64,000 nt of DNA from an uncultured Thermoanaerobaculia bacterium (GCA_951812325.1 OX638294.1:1466859-1530858); one strand, 5' to 3'; numbered from the stretch's first letter, positions 53,950 through 63,182 are shown. Numbers and translations: made by a program. The notes: generated from the letters alone by a model not told the origin.

Positions 53950-56589
53950 TCAGCCGGCCGACGGGCGGATGGTGACGACAACCGGAGTTTCTTCGGGGCC
54001 CGGGTCGAGCTCGAACTCCGCATCCCAGCGACGCCCGTCCGTCCACAGCGAGACGGCGTAGGCGCCCGGAGTCAAGCAGCCCAGGCCGACGCGGCCGTCA
54101 TCCGAGAAGGTCGTTCCGGGCAGCGCTCCGGGCAGGTGATGAGCGACCTTGACGCCCGCTTCCGTGGTCAGCCTGATCAGCGAGAGGGGTTCTCCCGCAC
54201 AAGTCTGATCGGAACACCGGAGCTCCAGCAGACGGCCCAGATTCAGGGTGCGATCCAGCTGTGCCGTTTGGGCAGCTTCCACGGTCACCTTGTCGGCGCC
54301 GACACAGGCCCCGCCGTGATTCCACAGGACCGCGGCCTCTCCCGCCGGTACATTCCCGGTTCGGAAAACGCCGTCTTCCACCACGAGACGGGTTGCGGCC
54401 AGGGTCTCGTCCGGACCCAACACATGCAGCCAGGCGCCGACCATGGGAGCGCCCGGGGTCGCCAGCCTCACCTCGACCTCGCCGAGACCGTCCTCGTCCG
54501 CCTGCAGAATCTGGAACGGAGGCGGTTCGTTCGCATTCAGGGTGAGCTCCTCGGTGGCCACGGCCGCTCCGGTGTTGCCCTGCAGACGATAGCGACCCGG
54601 CGGTACCGAAGGCAGCACGAAGGATCCGTTCTCTGCCGTGAAGGCGCCGGCCACTTCAAGACCAAGTTCGCCGATCAGGACCACGCTGGCCTGGGTGAGG
54701 GGGCGGCCCGCGGCCGGCCGCAGTTCGCCGCTGACCACGGAGGCCCCGCCCAACTCGAATCGGGAAAGAGGCTGATCGGGCCAGATCCGACCGATACGGG
54801 GTTCTCCGCCCGCAGCGAACCAGGTCATCCACAGGAACTCGTCGGGCGCTCCCTCCACCGTGAACGAACCGTCCGCGGCCACCTCGCTCTGGTGTACGGA
54901 CGCGCTGCCCGGCCGGAACATCGTCGTGTGCGTGACCGAGTCGCCTCGCTGGGCATTCAGCTGGATGACTCCCGCGCCCGCCCGCGACCCGGGAATCCGC
55001 TCGAAGCGGACGAATCCCCCGGTCACCGGAACTCCATCCAGCGTCAGGATGGCCCCGATCGTGCGCTGTCGATACTCCACGTCCACCTCGACGCGATCTC
55101 CAGGGCCGTAGGCATCCACCTGAATCTCCTTCGACGCGACCAGCTCGTCAGCGGAGTCCCGAAGATCGATCCGGTAGCGACCGGGTGCGAGCTGGACCTC
55201 CGCGAAAGAAGAACCGTCGCGGTTCCGGTCGCGGTTCTGTCCGTCCGTCGTCTGGAGAAGGGCCGTCGCCAGAGGAGTCTCAAGCTCGCGGAAGCGGTCC
55301 ATCACGTGAACGGCGCCGCCGTCAGCCCCGTGGGCTGCCACCAGAACCGTGCGCGCCGCGGGCATCCAGATCTCGCCGAGGTCGGCACGTTCCGAGTCGT
55401 CGAGAGCGATGAGCCTGGCGGTGGTCGGTCCCGTCCTGCATTCCGTGCGGAGGTAGTACCTTCCCTCGGTCAGGCCGCCGAAAAGAAAGCCGCCCTCGCC
55501 GTCCGAGACCGTGACATGCTGCCTGCCTCGCAGGCGATGCAGGATCTGCGCGCTTCCCGCCGGGACGAGCTCGAGTGCGCAGCCAGCGACGGGTTGAGCC
55601 CCGGCAGCATCGAACAGGCGTCCGGTGACCACGCCGCCCGGCGCCAGAAACACGACGCCGAGGTCCACGACGCGCCCCGGATTCGGGTACAGACGATAGG
55701 CGTTCGACGGGAGATGGTTCTCCGCCTCAAAGTAGATCTGCAGGAGGTCACCCTGCCCGACGTCGCCGGGAACCGGGACGACCACCGGAGACGTACCCTG
55801 CTCGGCCTCACTGCGAAAAGTGGAGTGGGAACGGGGCCGTTTGACGAGCACCCGCATCCCGAAACGATCAACGGGAACCCCGGCAGCGGAAAGCACCTGC
55901 ACCCGGACGCTGCCCAACCCGCGAGCCGGGGACGACGCGTCGTCGCTGGCCGCGTCTCCGGCCAGCACAAGAAGGATCGGTTCTTCTGGCCAGGGGGCGC
56001 CGTTGACGTCTCTCGCGGCGCGGCCGTGACCCTCGATTTCCGCCGCGACCTCGGCCTCGGCGAACGTCGACAAGCCGGTCACGACGAACCGGCCGTCGCC
56101 GCCGGCATCCGTGCACCGGCGGACGACGTCCGCGGGAGGCGGCGCACTCTCGTCTTCCCAGCGCACACAGACGGCAGCTCCCGCAGCCTCGGCGCCATCC
56201 GACAACAGGACCCTCCCCTCCAGAAGCCGTCCGGGGCCGAGCCGAACCGTCGCGGGCGGCCTCCCGTCTTCGAAGGTGGCGACGAACCGCTCGTAGCCGG
56301 GATGATCGACAACGAGCGTCATCCCGCGAACGCGCGGAAGCCGACCTTCCGGTGCACCGTCGCTGGACGTCCGTGTCCGGGCAAGCACGACGGCATCCGG
56401 ACGTATCGCGCCTGCCCGCGGCATCCGCAGCACCTGAACGACTGCGCCCTCGATGCCGCGTCCTCCGCCGTCCACCACCAGCATGGCGGTCGGGACGGGA
56501 GGAACGTCCTGCGAAAAACCCGCGGCGCCGGCCGCGAACATGCCAGCGACAATTGACGTCAGCAGAACCGATCCGAGGATACGCGCCAT
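53950..56589 (-). CDS. Large secreted protein with carboxypeptidase-regulatory-like units (third sub-family)
   Basis: The 879-residue product starts at the ATG at 56589 with a signal peptide (SVLLTSIVAGMFAAGAAGFS). It is the paralogue of the protein at 27679-30330, sharing the order of its units: RVRGMTLVVDHPGY near residue 90, VVRRCTDAGGDGRFVVTGLS at ~165, GEGGFLFGGLTEGRYYLRTE at ~400, NGSFVLPSVPPGRYRLQGNT at ~670 and GLGCLTPGAYAVSLWTDGRR near the end. It is exported, with no catalytic motif. It lies directly upstream of a membrane glycosyltransferase gene in the same operon. Confidence 0.78.
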   Translation of the reverse strand: MARILGSVLLTSIVAGMFAAGAAGFSQDVPPVPTAMLVVDGGGRGIEGAVVQVLRMPRAGAIRPDAVVLARTRTSSDGAPEGRLPRVRGMTLVVDHPGYERFVATFEDGRPPATVRLGPGRLLEGRVLLSDGAEAAGAAVCVRWEDESAPPPADVVRRCTDAGGDGRFVVTGLSTFAEAEVAAEIEGHGRAARDVNGAPWPEEPILLVLAGDAASDDASSPARGLGSVRVQVLSAAGVPVDRFGMRVLVKRPRSHSTFRSEAEQGTSPVVVPVPGDVGQGDLLQIYFEAENHLPSNAYRLYPNPGRVVDLGVVFLAPGGVVTGRLFDAAGAQPVAGCALELVPAGSAQILHRLRGRQHVTVSDGEGGFLFGGLTEGRYYLRTECRTGPTTARLIALDDSERADLGEIWMPAARTVLVAAHGADGGAVHVMDRFRELETPLATALLQTTDGQNRDRNRDGSSFAEVQLAPGRYRIDLRDSADELVASKEIQVDAYGPGDRVEVDVEYRQRTIGAILTLDGVPVTGGFVRFERIPGSRAGAGVIQLNAQRGDSVTHTTMFRPGSASVHQSEVAADGSFTVEGAPDEFLWMTWFAAGGEPRIGRIWPDQPLSRFELGGASVVSGELRPAAGRPLTQASVVLIGELGLEVAGAFTAENGSFVLPSVPPGRYRLQGNTGAAVATEELTLNANEPPPFQILQADEDGLGEVEVRLATPGAPMVGAWLHVLGPDETLAATRLVVEDGVFRTGNVPAGEAAVLWNHGGACVGADKVTVEAAQTAQLDRTLNLGRLLELRCSDQTCAGEPLSLIRLTTEAGVKVAHHLPGALPGTTFSDDGRVGLGCLTPGAYAVSLWTDGRRWDAEFELDPGPEETPVVVTIRPSAG

Positions 56590-56671
56590 GCCGCCTCCGG
56601 GACGGGCCGGGCGATTCCTCTGCCCATCGCCGCCGCGCCCGGCCGCGAGCAGCCGGCGCCGGCGAACGACG

Positions 56672-57820
56672 TCAGCTGCACGAAAGCTCTTCACCGTTGC
56701 GGATGACCCTGGAGTCCAGCAGCAGCAGGCGCTTCGGTCGCCGCATCTCGTCCTCGAAGTAGCTCGACCCCTCGACGAGCGCCCAGTGCTCGGGTCCTGG
56801 CACGAGCGACAGGTGCGCGGCCCGCGTCGGCAGACGGACGCGATGGAGCAGGGTGTCCGCCACCGGATCGACGGCGTGCAGATCCCACCTTGGTCCGTCC
56901 TCCTCCGCCGACCGCACCAGCAGGTAGAGGTGCTCCCCCTCAGCGTAGATGCTCGCCGGGAAGCTCGAATTCTCCACCGCCTTCCACCATTGAGGGTAGT
57001 GTTCCATCGCCGCTACGGGAGGAAGGTCCGGCATCTGACCGGACCAGACCGGGAAGACGTTCAGGCGCTCACCGCTGCCCGCCAGACGCTGGATGAAGGG
57101 TCCTTCATCCCCCACGCGCAAGGCGTACGCATCGGCATCTTCGCCGACCGTCGCTGCCAGGCGGGAAGAGAAGAGCGGCACCCTCGGGTGAGCCTCGATC
57201 GGCATCGCGGGCCAGAAGCCGGTTGGGGTCACTGCGGTACTCTCGTCGTCGGCGGGCAGGGCAAAACGCATGATGCCTTCGCGATCCGAAAAGAAGGTCC
57301 AGGCAACGAAGCTGTCCTGCATGCCTTCAACTTCATCGGCCATGTTGGGCCGACCCGAGTCTCTGTCGTGGGAGTGGATGTCGTCGCCCCACTCCTGAGG
57401 CCACGAGTACGTCGTCACGGGCTTCAGGCTCGGGTCGAGCCGCAAGAAGGTCGATCCCTCCAGGAATCGGTGCTCCTCCCGGTACATGCCAGCCATCACG
57501 AATCCGTCACGCACGGCAGTCAGATCGACAACCCGTTGCGGATCGTGACCTTTCGCCAACGGCTCAACTGCCTCAACGGTCTCGCGGTCAAGCTCGTAAA
57601 CCAGGAACCGGTGCTCCGTGACGTCCGTCAGAGCAACCCGGGAGGAGCTCAGCCAGGCGCCGCCGTCAAGTCCACCCAGGCGGGGAAGTTCCGTGGTGTC
57701 GAACGAACGGCAGCCCGCGGCCGCCAAGGGATCCGCGGCAAGCGGCAGGAGCACAACCAGCGCCGCCGCAAAGGCAGCCCGCGACGCCGCTGGCGTCAGT
57801 GCTAGTAGCAGAAGGTGCAC
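56672..57820 (-). CDS. Exported protein, possibly beta-propeller, unknown
   Basis: The 382-residue product starts at the GTG at 57820, seven bases after TATAGT; a GTG at 57829 is an alternative that would overlap the box. The signal peptide is FAAALVVLLPLAADPLAAAG. Repeated strands such as LDGGAWLSSSRVALTDVTEH, HRFLVYELDRETVEAVEPL and RWDLHAVDPVADTLLHRVRL look like propeller blades, but no family name can be given. Two cysteines (one near the mature N-terminus, one at the last-but-one residue) could pair. It lies between a DLxGxW-family gene and a surface-protein gene on the same strand. Confidence 0.6.
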   Translation of the reverse strand: MHLLLLALTPAASRAAFAAALVVLLPLAADPLAAAGCRSFDTTELPRLGGLDGGAWLSSSRVALTDVTEHRFLVYELDRETVEAVEPLAKGHDPQRVVDLTAVRDGFVMAGMYREEHRFLEGSTFLRLDPSLKPVTTYSWPQEWGDDIHSHDRDSGRPNMADEVEGMQDSFVAWTFFSDREGIMRFALPADDESTAVTPTGFWPAMPIEAHPRVPLFSSRLAATVGEDADAYALRVGDEGPFIQRLAGSGERLNVFPVWSGQMPDLPPVAAMEHYPQWWKAVENSSFPASIYAEGEHLYLLVRSAEEDGPRWDLHAVDPVADTLLHRVRLPTRAAHLSLVPGPEHWALVEGSSYFEDEMRRPKRLLLLDSRVIRNGEELSCS

Positions 57821-57827
57821 ATCTCGC

Positions 57828-57833
57828 ACTATA
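57828..57833 (-). promoter_or_regulatory. Putative -10 box 7 nt before a start
   Basis: TATAGT on the minus strand ends seven bases before the GTG at 57820. Position and sequence match the box before the gene at 47456, which supports this start choice. Confidence 0.4.
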
Positions 57834-57876
57834 CAGCCCCACCGGCCCCCCCGGCGCCGGTGCTGCCCGCCTCCGC

Positions 57877-58917
57877 CTACTGCTCGCGGTACTCGCTCTC
57901 GAGCAGCCGCGCGCCACGCAGAATGCCGCCCATCGCGTAGTTGCCTTCGTGGCAGGCGTACTCGTAGTTCTGTTCGTCCGTCTGCGGCCAGATGAACTCG
58001 CCGCCGTAGGGCGCCGTGTAATCCGGATCGTGGACCGTGAACTGGTACAGGAGTTCGTCCTTGCTCTGGCGGGTGAAGCGCTCGACAACCTTCAGGCCTT
58101 CGCGCGGCACGCGGGGCGCGGCGAGGAAGTTCGTCGTCTCGACGACCAGGGTGTCGCCTTCCCACCAGCCGATCGAGTCGCCGCCGAGCGAGCGCACGTC
58201 GGCCGGCGCGTGCTCAGCGTTCAGGCGGACAACCTTCGCCCAGTGCATCCACTCGACCAGGATGACCAAATGGTCCTCGGTCTGCGTGATCGTCTTCATG
58301 TTGTTGTAGAGGATCGGCCGCGCCGGCGTGGCGGCTGCGCCGAGATACAGGCAGCGATCCAGCAGGGACAGCGTCTCGGGGCCGTCGTACGGGTCGTCGC
58401 CGGTCTCGATCCACCACGCGGTCCCCGTGTTCTTGTAGGCGTAGGGATGCAGGCCGGCGCGACGCGCCTTGCCCGCCTCGGAAACCGGCGGCATCCGGCC
58501 GTTCGGCGGATCCGTCAGGATCGAGGTCTGGAACTGGCCGTCGATCGCATGGCGCGCGCTGCCTCTGTCGGTCCAGAAGGCGTTGTAGCCGCCGACCGCG
58601 CCCGCGGGACCGCCGGAGCCGTCACCTCCGGCCGGAGGCGCCGACCGGTTGGGATCGCTGGCCGCGTTGGCTCTGGCGATCGATGCCGCGGTCGCCGCCA
58701 TGATCCGCTCCGCCTCCTCGACGCTCATCGTCTTCTTGTCGCCGAAACGGGAATCCCGTTCGAACGGAGTCGAACTCGCGATGTTGTACCGGCCGCTCAG
58801 GTCCGGCTTGCCGCTCGCGGTGCGCGGGATGTCGTCGCCGGCCGCGACGGCCGGGGCCGCGACCAGAACCGCGGCGCCAATGATCGAGAGGAAGAAGAGT
58901 GCTCGTTCGATCCGCAT
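57877..58917 (-). CDS. Exported DLxGxW-family protein, unknown function
   Basis: The 346-residue product starts at the ATG at 58917 (GGAGG site) with a signal peptide (LSIIGAAVLVAAPAVAAGDD). Landmarks: KPDLSGRYNIASSTPFERDS (Trp of the usual DLxGxW replaced by Tyr), GDKKTMSVEEAERIM, TSILTDPPNGRMPPVS, DRCLYLGAAATPARP, YNNMKTITQTEDHLVI, DTLVVETTNFLAAP, ERFTRQSKDELLYQFTVHDP and [12 protein letters not shown]. It is the most complete example of the family besides the one at 45522. It heads a four-gene minus-strand cluster ending in the glycosyltransferase. Confidence 0.75.
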   Translation of the reverse strand: MRIERALFFLSIIGAAVLVAAPAVAAGDDIPRTASGKPDLSGRYNIASSTPFERDSRFGDKKTMSVEEAERIMAATAASIARANAASDPNRSAPPAGGDGSGGPAGAVGGYNAFWTDRGSARHAIDGQFQTSILTDPPNGRMPPVSEAGKARRAGLHPYAYKNTGTAWWIETGDDPYDGPETLSLLDRCLYLGAAATPARPILYNNMKTITQTEDHLVILVEWMHWAKVVRLNAEHAPADVRSLGGDSIGWWEGDTLVVETTNFLAAPRVPREGLKVVERFTRQSKDELLYQFTVHDPDYTAPYGGEFIWPQTDEQNYEYACHEGNYAMGGILRGARLLESEYREQ

Positions 58918-59089
58918 GAGAGATGCCTCCGTTCGGTCGACAGAAAGGGGCCGCGCCGCGACGACGCAGGCTCACAAGACAGGCGCGAGTAGAGACATTG
59001 AGCCTACCCCACCGGACCCGATGCGGACGTGGGCGTTGGTAGAGTCAACACCTGATCAGCAACCGAAGCGTCTCTTGAGGACGAAGCGA

Positions 59090-59656
59090 ATGAGGCCCCT
59101 GATCCGCAGCCCCCGGCATCGACTCACGGCGCTCCTCGCGACCGCCGGACCCCGGCGGCGCCTCGTCGCCCTGTTGCTGGCAGCGCCGCTGGCACTGCAC
59201 TGCGGCGGATCGAGCATGTCCCAGCTGAAGGCGCTGGTGCGCGCGAGCTTTCCCGGCGTGCCCCAGATGAGCGTCGAGGAACTCGACCGGCGACTGGGCG
59301 AGGATCCGCAGCCCCTTCTGATCGATGTCCGGGAACCGTTCGAGTACGAAGTCAGCCATCTGCCCGGCGCCGTCCATGCCCAGGGCAAGGACATCGCGGA
59401 GGTGATCGCGGAGGTCGAACCGGAGCGGCCGGTCGTTCTCTACTGCTCCGTCGGCTACCGGTCGTCGGCAGCCGTCGCCGACCTGATCCAGTTGAACGAC
59501 CCGGAGATCGGCAACCGGGTGTGGAACCTCGAAGGCTCGATCTTCGAGTGGGCGAATTCCGGCCGGCCCGTGTACCAAGGCCCGGAAGAGGTCGACCGCG
59601 TTCACCCCTACGGCGAACAGTGGGGCAGGCTGCTCGAGCCGCACCTGCGGCCATGA
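59090..59656 (+). CDS. Rhodanese-domain lipoprotein
   Basis: The 188-residue product starts at the ATG at 59090 (GAGG ribosome site). A long basic N-terminus precedes a hydrophobic segment with lipobox-like LALHC (cysteine near residue 38). The rhodanese fold follows: LLIDVREPFEYEVSHLPGAV (~residues 80-100) and active-site loop YCSVGYRSSAAVADL, with Cys as sulphur acceptor. Single-domain rhodaneses transfer sulphane sulphur; an extracytoplasmic lipoprotein form is less common. Its stop overlaps an in-frame ATG (ATGA at 59653) of the TonB receptor frame, so the two may be linked. Confidence 0.78.
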   Translation: MRPLIRSPRHRLTALLATAGPRRRLVALLLAAPLALHCGGSSMSQLKALVRASFPGVPQMSVEELDRRLGEDPQPLLIDVREPFEYEVSHLPGAVHAQGKDIAEVIAEVEPERPVVLYCSVGYRSSAAVADLIQLNDPEIGNRVWNLEGSIFEWANSGRPVYQGPEEVDRVHPYGEQWGRLLEPHLRP

Positions 59657-59701
59657 CCGGGAAGCAGGCGGCCACACCCCAACCAAACGGGTTGGCTGCC
59701 G

Positions 59702-59707
59702 TATACA
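59702..59707 (+). promoter_or_regulatory. Putative -10 box 8 nt before a start
   Basis: TATACA ends eight bases before the ATG at 59716. This favours 59716 as a start over the overlapping ATG at 59653. Confidence 0.4.
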
Positions 59708-59715
59708 GCACTGCG

Positions 59716-62133
59716 ATGGCTAGACCGACCACCCTGGCGCCCGCGTTGGCGCTTGCGTTCGCCATCCTCTGGTGCGGATTCGGCGCCCCGGCCGCGGCAC
59801 AGAAAACAGAAGCAGCCGAAGTCGAGCCGCCCGGTCAGACCTTCTCCGAGGAACTCACCGTGACCGCCCGCAAGCGCGAGGAGAACCTCCAGGAGGTTCC
59901 ATTTTCCGTCGTCGCCCCGACGGCAGATGTCCTGCGAAGCCGCGGCGCGGACAACCTGGAGGAAATCTCCGCCAACGTGGCCGGGTTCACCGTGCAGAAC
60001 CTCGGCCCCGGCCAGAGCCAGGTCGCGATGCGCGGCGTCGCCGCGGGACAGATCGTCCGCGACCAGCCCGGGGTCAAGGAGCAGGTGGGCATCACCCTCG
60101 ACGAGTCGGTCATCTCGATGTCGCTCTTCGTGCCGGACATCGACCTGTTCGACATGTCGCGGATCGAAGTCCTGCGCGGGCCCCAGGGCACCCTGTTCGG
60201 CGCCGGGTCGCTCGCGGGCGCCGTCCGCTACATCACGAACCAGCCGCAGGTCGGGGTCTCGGAAGGGTTCGGCGAGTTCTCCCTCAACTCGGTAGGCGAC
60301 GGCGGCAACGGCGGCAGCGCGAAGGTCGCGGTCAACGTTCCCGTCGGCGACGCCTCGGCGATGCGGGTCACCGCCTACCACACGACCTTCGGCGGTTTCA
60401 TGGACGCGGTGCAGCCTGACCTGAGCGTCGACGAGAACGTGAACTCCGGCGAGCGGACCGGCGCCCGCTGGGCCATGCGCTTCGAGCCCGGCGAGGACGT
60501 GACGGTCACGCCGAGGGTGATGTTCCAGGAAGTCGCGATGGACGGCTGGAACCGCATCGACGCCTTCAACATCCTGGCCAACCCCTACACGACGACCAGA
60601 CCGGCGGTGGACCTCGGCGAGCGCCAACTCTTCACGCAGTTCGAGGAGCCCTACACGGACGAGTTCCTGCTCGCCGACGTGAAGGTCGAGATCGGCTTGC
60701 CCGACGGCTACTCCTTCACCTCGGTCACGTCGGCCACGGACCGCGACGTGCTCGTCGTGCGAGACGCGACCGCTCTTTTCGCCAGCATCGCCGGTGCGTC
60801 GCTCGGCCTTCCGGCGCCGATCTACACCCTCGACGCACCCCTGATCGACGCGACGACCGCGACCGGCCTGACCCAGGAACTGCGGCTCGCCAGCGGCGAC
60901 GAGTACACCCACTGGGTCCTCGGCCTGTTCTACAGCAGCAGTGAACGGGACTACGGCCAGAGCCTGCCGGTCATGGGCTTCGAGGCTCTGAGCGGAATCC
61001 CCACCGCGGGCGCCTTCGGCGCCGCGACGGACGAGTTGTTCCACTCCGATCTCAGCTACGACTTCGAGCAGACGGCAGCGTTCTTCGAGATCACCTGGAC
61101 CGCCAGCGAGAGAGTCGACCTGACGGCGGGCGCGCGCTGGTACGACTACGCGGAGACCCGCAGCCAGGTCTTCGACGGCCTGTTCGCCGATCCAGGACCG
61201 ACGGAAGGCGACACCGGCGCGGACGGCATCGCTCCCCGCTTCATCGCCAGCTTCCAGGCCAGCGAGAACACGCAACTCAACGCCCAGGTCTCCAAGGGGT
61301 TCCGGCTCGGCGGCATCAACGATCCGCTCAACACACCCCTCTGCTCGCCGGAAGATCTCGCGACCTTCGGCGGCCGCGACAGTTGGGACGACGAGGAACT
61401 CTGGAACCTCGAGGTCGGATCGAAGTCCACGATCCTGGGCGGCCGCGGCGCCTTCAACGTCGCCGCCTTCACGATGGACATCGCGGACCTGCAGACGACC
61501 GTCACCGCGGGCTCCTGTTCGTCGAGGCTCGTCTTCAACGTTCCGAGCGCCCGCAGCACCGGCCTCGAACTCGAGCTGACGGCTCAGCCCACGGGCGCCT
61601 TCGACTTCGCCATCTCCGCCAGCTACGCGGACTCCCGACTCGGGTCGACTCTGACCTCCACGGCGTCGGACGGCACGACCAGCGTCGTGTCCGGCATCGA
61701 GAAGGGCAATCGCCTGCCGACGGCGCCGGAGTTCCAGGCCGCGGTCGCGGCGACCTACCGCTGGGAGGCCGGCAACCGGGCCGGCTACCTCTCCTCCGTG
61801 TTCCAGCACGTCGGTTCCCGCTACACCCAGATCGGCGACCATGCCACGGGCTTCGGCGCCGTGGATCTGCTTGCTCTCTCCGCGTCGAACCCGGTCGGCG
61901 GTCCGCTGTCCCAATCCGTGTTCCGGTTCAATCCCGAGCTGCCGGCCTACGACCTTTTGAACCTGCGGCTCGGCTTCCTCAACGAGCGCTGGGACGTCGC
62001 ACTGTTCGTCAACAACGCGCTCGACGAGCGGGCGTTGCTGGCCCTCGATCAGGAGCGCGGGACGCTTGCCCGGGTCGGCTACCTGACGAACCCTCCTCGG
62101 ACAATCGGCATCTCGAGCCGCATCAACTTCTGA
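59716..62133 (+). CDS. TonB-dependent receptor
   Basis: The 805-residue outer-membrane receptor starts at the ATG at 59716 with a signal peptide (LAPALALAFAILWCGFGAPAA). The plug domain begins SEELTVTARKREENLQEVPF and has IEVLRGPQGTLFGAGSLAGAV (~residues 153-173). The 22-strand barrel follows, ending PPRTIGISSRINF with the terminal Phe required for outer-membrane insertion. The TonB-box-like segment before the plug is EELTVTA. Such receptors import siderophores, cobalamin, nickel or glycans; the ligand is not evident. ATG 59653, overlapping the rhodanese stop, would add 21 residues. Downstream genes concern copper and divalent metals, but a link is not shown. Confidence 0.87.
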   Translation: MARPTTLAPALALAFAILWCGFGAPAAAQKTEAAEVEPPGQTFSEELTVTARKREENLQEVPFSVVAPTADVLRSRGADNLEEISANVAGFTVQNLGPGQSQVAMRGVAAGQIVRDQPGVKEQVGITLDESVISMSLFVPDIDLFDMSRIEVLRGPQGTLFGAGSLAGAVRYITNQPQVGVSEGFGEFSLNSVGDGGNGGSAKVAVNVPVGDASAMRVTAYHTTFGGFMDAVQPDLSVDENVNSGERTGARWAMRFEPGEDVTVTPRVMFQEVAMDGWNRIDAFNILANPYTTTRPAVDLGERQLFTQFEEPYTDEFLLADVKVEIGLPDGYSFTSVTSATDRDVLVVRDATALFASIAGASLGLPAPIYTLDAPLIDATTATGLTQELRLASGDEYTHWVLGLFYSSSERDYGQSLPVMGFEALSGIPTAGAFGAATDELFHSDLSYDFEQTAAFFEITWTASERVDLTAGARWYDYAETRSQVFDGLFADPGPTEGDTGADGIAPRFIASFQASENTQLNAQVSKGFRLGGINDPLNTPLCSPEDLATFGGRDSWDDEELWNLEVGSKSTILGGRGAFNVAAFTMDIADLQTTVTAGSCSSRLVFNVPSARSTGLELELTAQPTGAFDFAISASYADSRLGSTLTSTASDGTTSVVSGIEKGNRLPTAPEFQAAVAATYRWEAGNRAGYLSSVFQHVGSRYTQIGDHATGFGAVDLLALSASNPVGGPLSQSVFRFNPELPAYDLLNLRLGFLNERWDVALFVNNALDERALLALDQERGTLARVGYLTNPPRTIGISSRINF

Positions 62134-62164
62134 GCCGGCGCCGGAAAGGCCCGCGCTTCAGACC

Positions 62165-62275
62165 GGCGCAAGCAGCCGCATCAGCTTCCGGACCCTGCCG
62201 CCAGCACGGGGCGCGGCGCCACGGCACGCTCGCGCCGGGGCGCAAGCAGCCGCATCAGCTTCCGGACCCTGCCGC
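62165..62275. repeat. 37-bp direct repeat, 74-bp period
   Basis: GGCGCAAGCAGCCGCATCAG and the next 17 bases occur at 62165-62201 and again at 62239-62275. The core GAGCCGCATCAACTTC at the end of the TonB receptor gene (62115-62130) resembles it, so this may be another copied gene end. It fills the gap between the receptor and the convergent copD gene. Confidence 0.65.
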
Positions 62276-62278
62276 TGC

Positions 62279-63160
62279 TCAGTGCACATCGGGCTGCGCC
62301 GTGCTCGTGAGCGCGCCCGTGGCAACCAGGACGAGCACGGCGAACACGATTTCCAGGGCCACGGTCCTCGGCAAGGGGTCGGTGTGCGAGTCGGGCCGGA
62401 AGTGCATCGAAACCGAGTTCACGGCGCCGCAACCGAGCACGAGCACGCTCAGTCCGACCTTCGCCAGGAGGATCTGGCCGTATCGCGCCGTCCACAGCGT
62501 CTCCCAGGCCGGCAGGTAGCGAAACGCAAGCAGCGCACCGCTTGCCACGAGCAGCGAGGCGGCGGCAACCGCCAGGGGCGAGAAGGAGCGCAGCCAGTAG
62601 CGCCGTATCGATGCCGACTCCGTCCGAGAGGCGCCGCCCAGGCCCAACGGCACAAGGAGCACGACAACCAGGGCGCCGATCCAGAACCCGGCGGCCAGAA
62701 TGTGCACGCTCTGGGCAGTCCAGGCCAGCGGGTCGCCGTACGCGTGGCCCGTCATCGGCAATGCGGCGGCCACGCCGAACGCGCCGACCCAGGCGAGCGA
62801 ACCGCCGAAAACAGGACTCCTCAGGGCGATGAACATGCCCAGCGTCGTCGATGCGGCGGCTGCCGCCTGCCACTGCCACCTCATCCCCCACCGGCTCTCG
62901 ATCGCCACTGTCCGCAGACCCTCGAGAGACAGCCCCTCGATCGGTCCCCAGACCTCGACCGACTGGAAGACGCACCGGAGCAACAGCGCCGCAAGCAGCG
63001 CGAGGGACGACAACCGGCCCAGACTTCCCAGGCCGACTCGAGGATCCCGGACCAGGGGCGCGGCGCCCCGGGCAGCGACCAGGAGGCGGAGGCCCAGGAC
63101 GCCGTAGACCAGCAGGAGAGGCAGGTAGACCGACCAGCGGCCAGCCATCTCCCAGCTCAT
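62279..63160 (-). CDS. copD: CopD-family copper transport membrane protein
   Basis: The 293-residue product has about eight transmembrane helices. The CopD signature appears as LAWTAQSVHILAAGFWIGAL (H-x-x-A-x-x-x-W-x-G, residues ~155-174) and the last helices LLAKVGLSVLVLGCGAVNSV and LEIVFAVLVLVATGALTST. It starts 22 bases after the copC stop. CopC delivers copper in the periplasm and CopD moves it across the inner membrane. Confidence 0.83.
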   Translation of the reverse strand: MSWEMAGRWSVYLPLLLVYGVLGLRLLVAARGAAPLVRDPRVGLGSLGRLSSLALLAALLLRCVFQSVEVWGPIEGLSLEGLRTVAIESRWGMRWQWQAAAAASTTLGMFIALRSPVFGGSLAWVGAFGVAAALPMTGHAYGDPLAWTAQSVHILAAGFWIGALVVVLLVPLGLGGASRTESASIRRYWLRSFSPLAVAAASLLVASGALLAFRYLPAWETLWTARYGQILLAKVGLSVLVLGCGAVNSVSMHFRPDSHTDPLPRTVALEIVFAVLVLVATGALTSTAQPDVH

Positions 63161-63182
63161 TGCCGGAAGGGCTGCCAGCGGT

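Noticed and set aside
59608..61914. 768-codon minus-strand frame
   Set aside because: It is antisense to the TonB receptor, which has clear plug and barrel motifs; the antisense product is low-complexity Arg/Gly/Val sequence.
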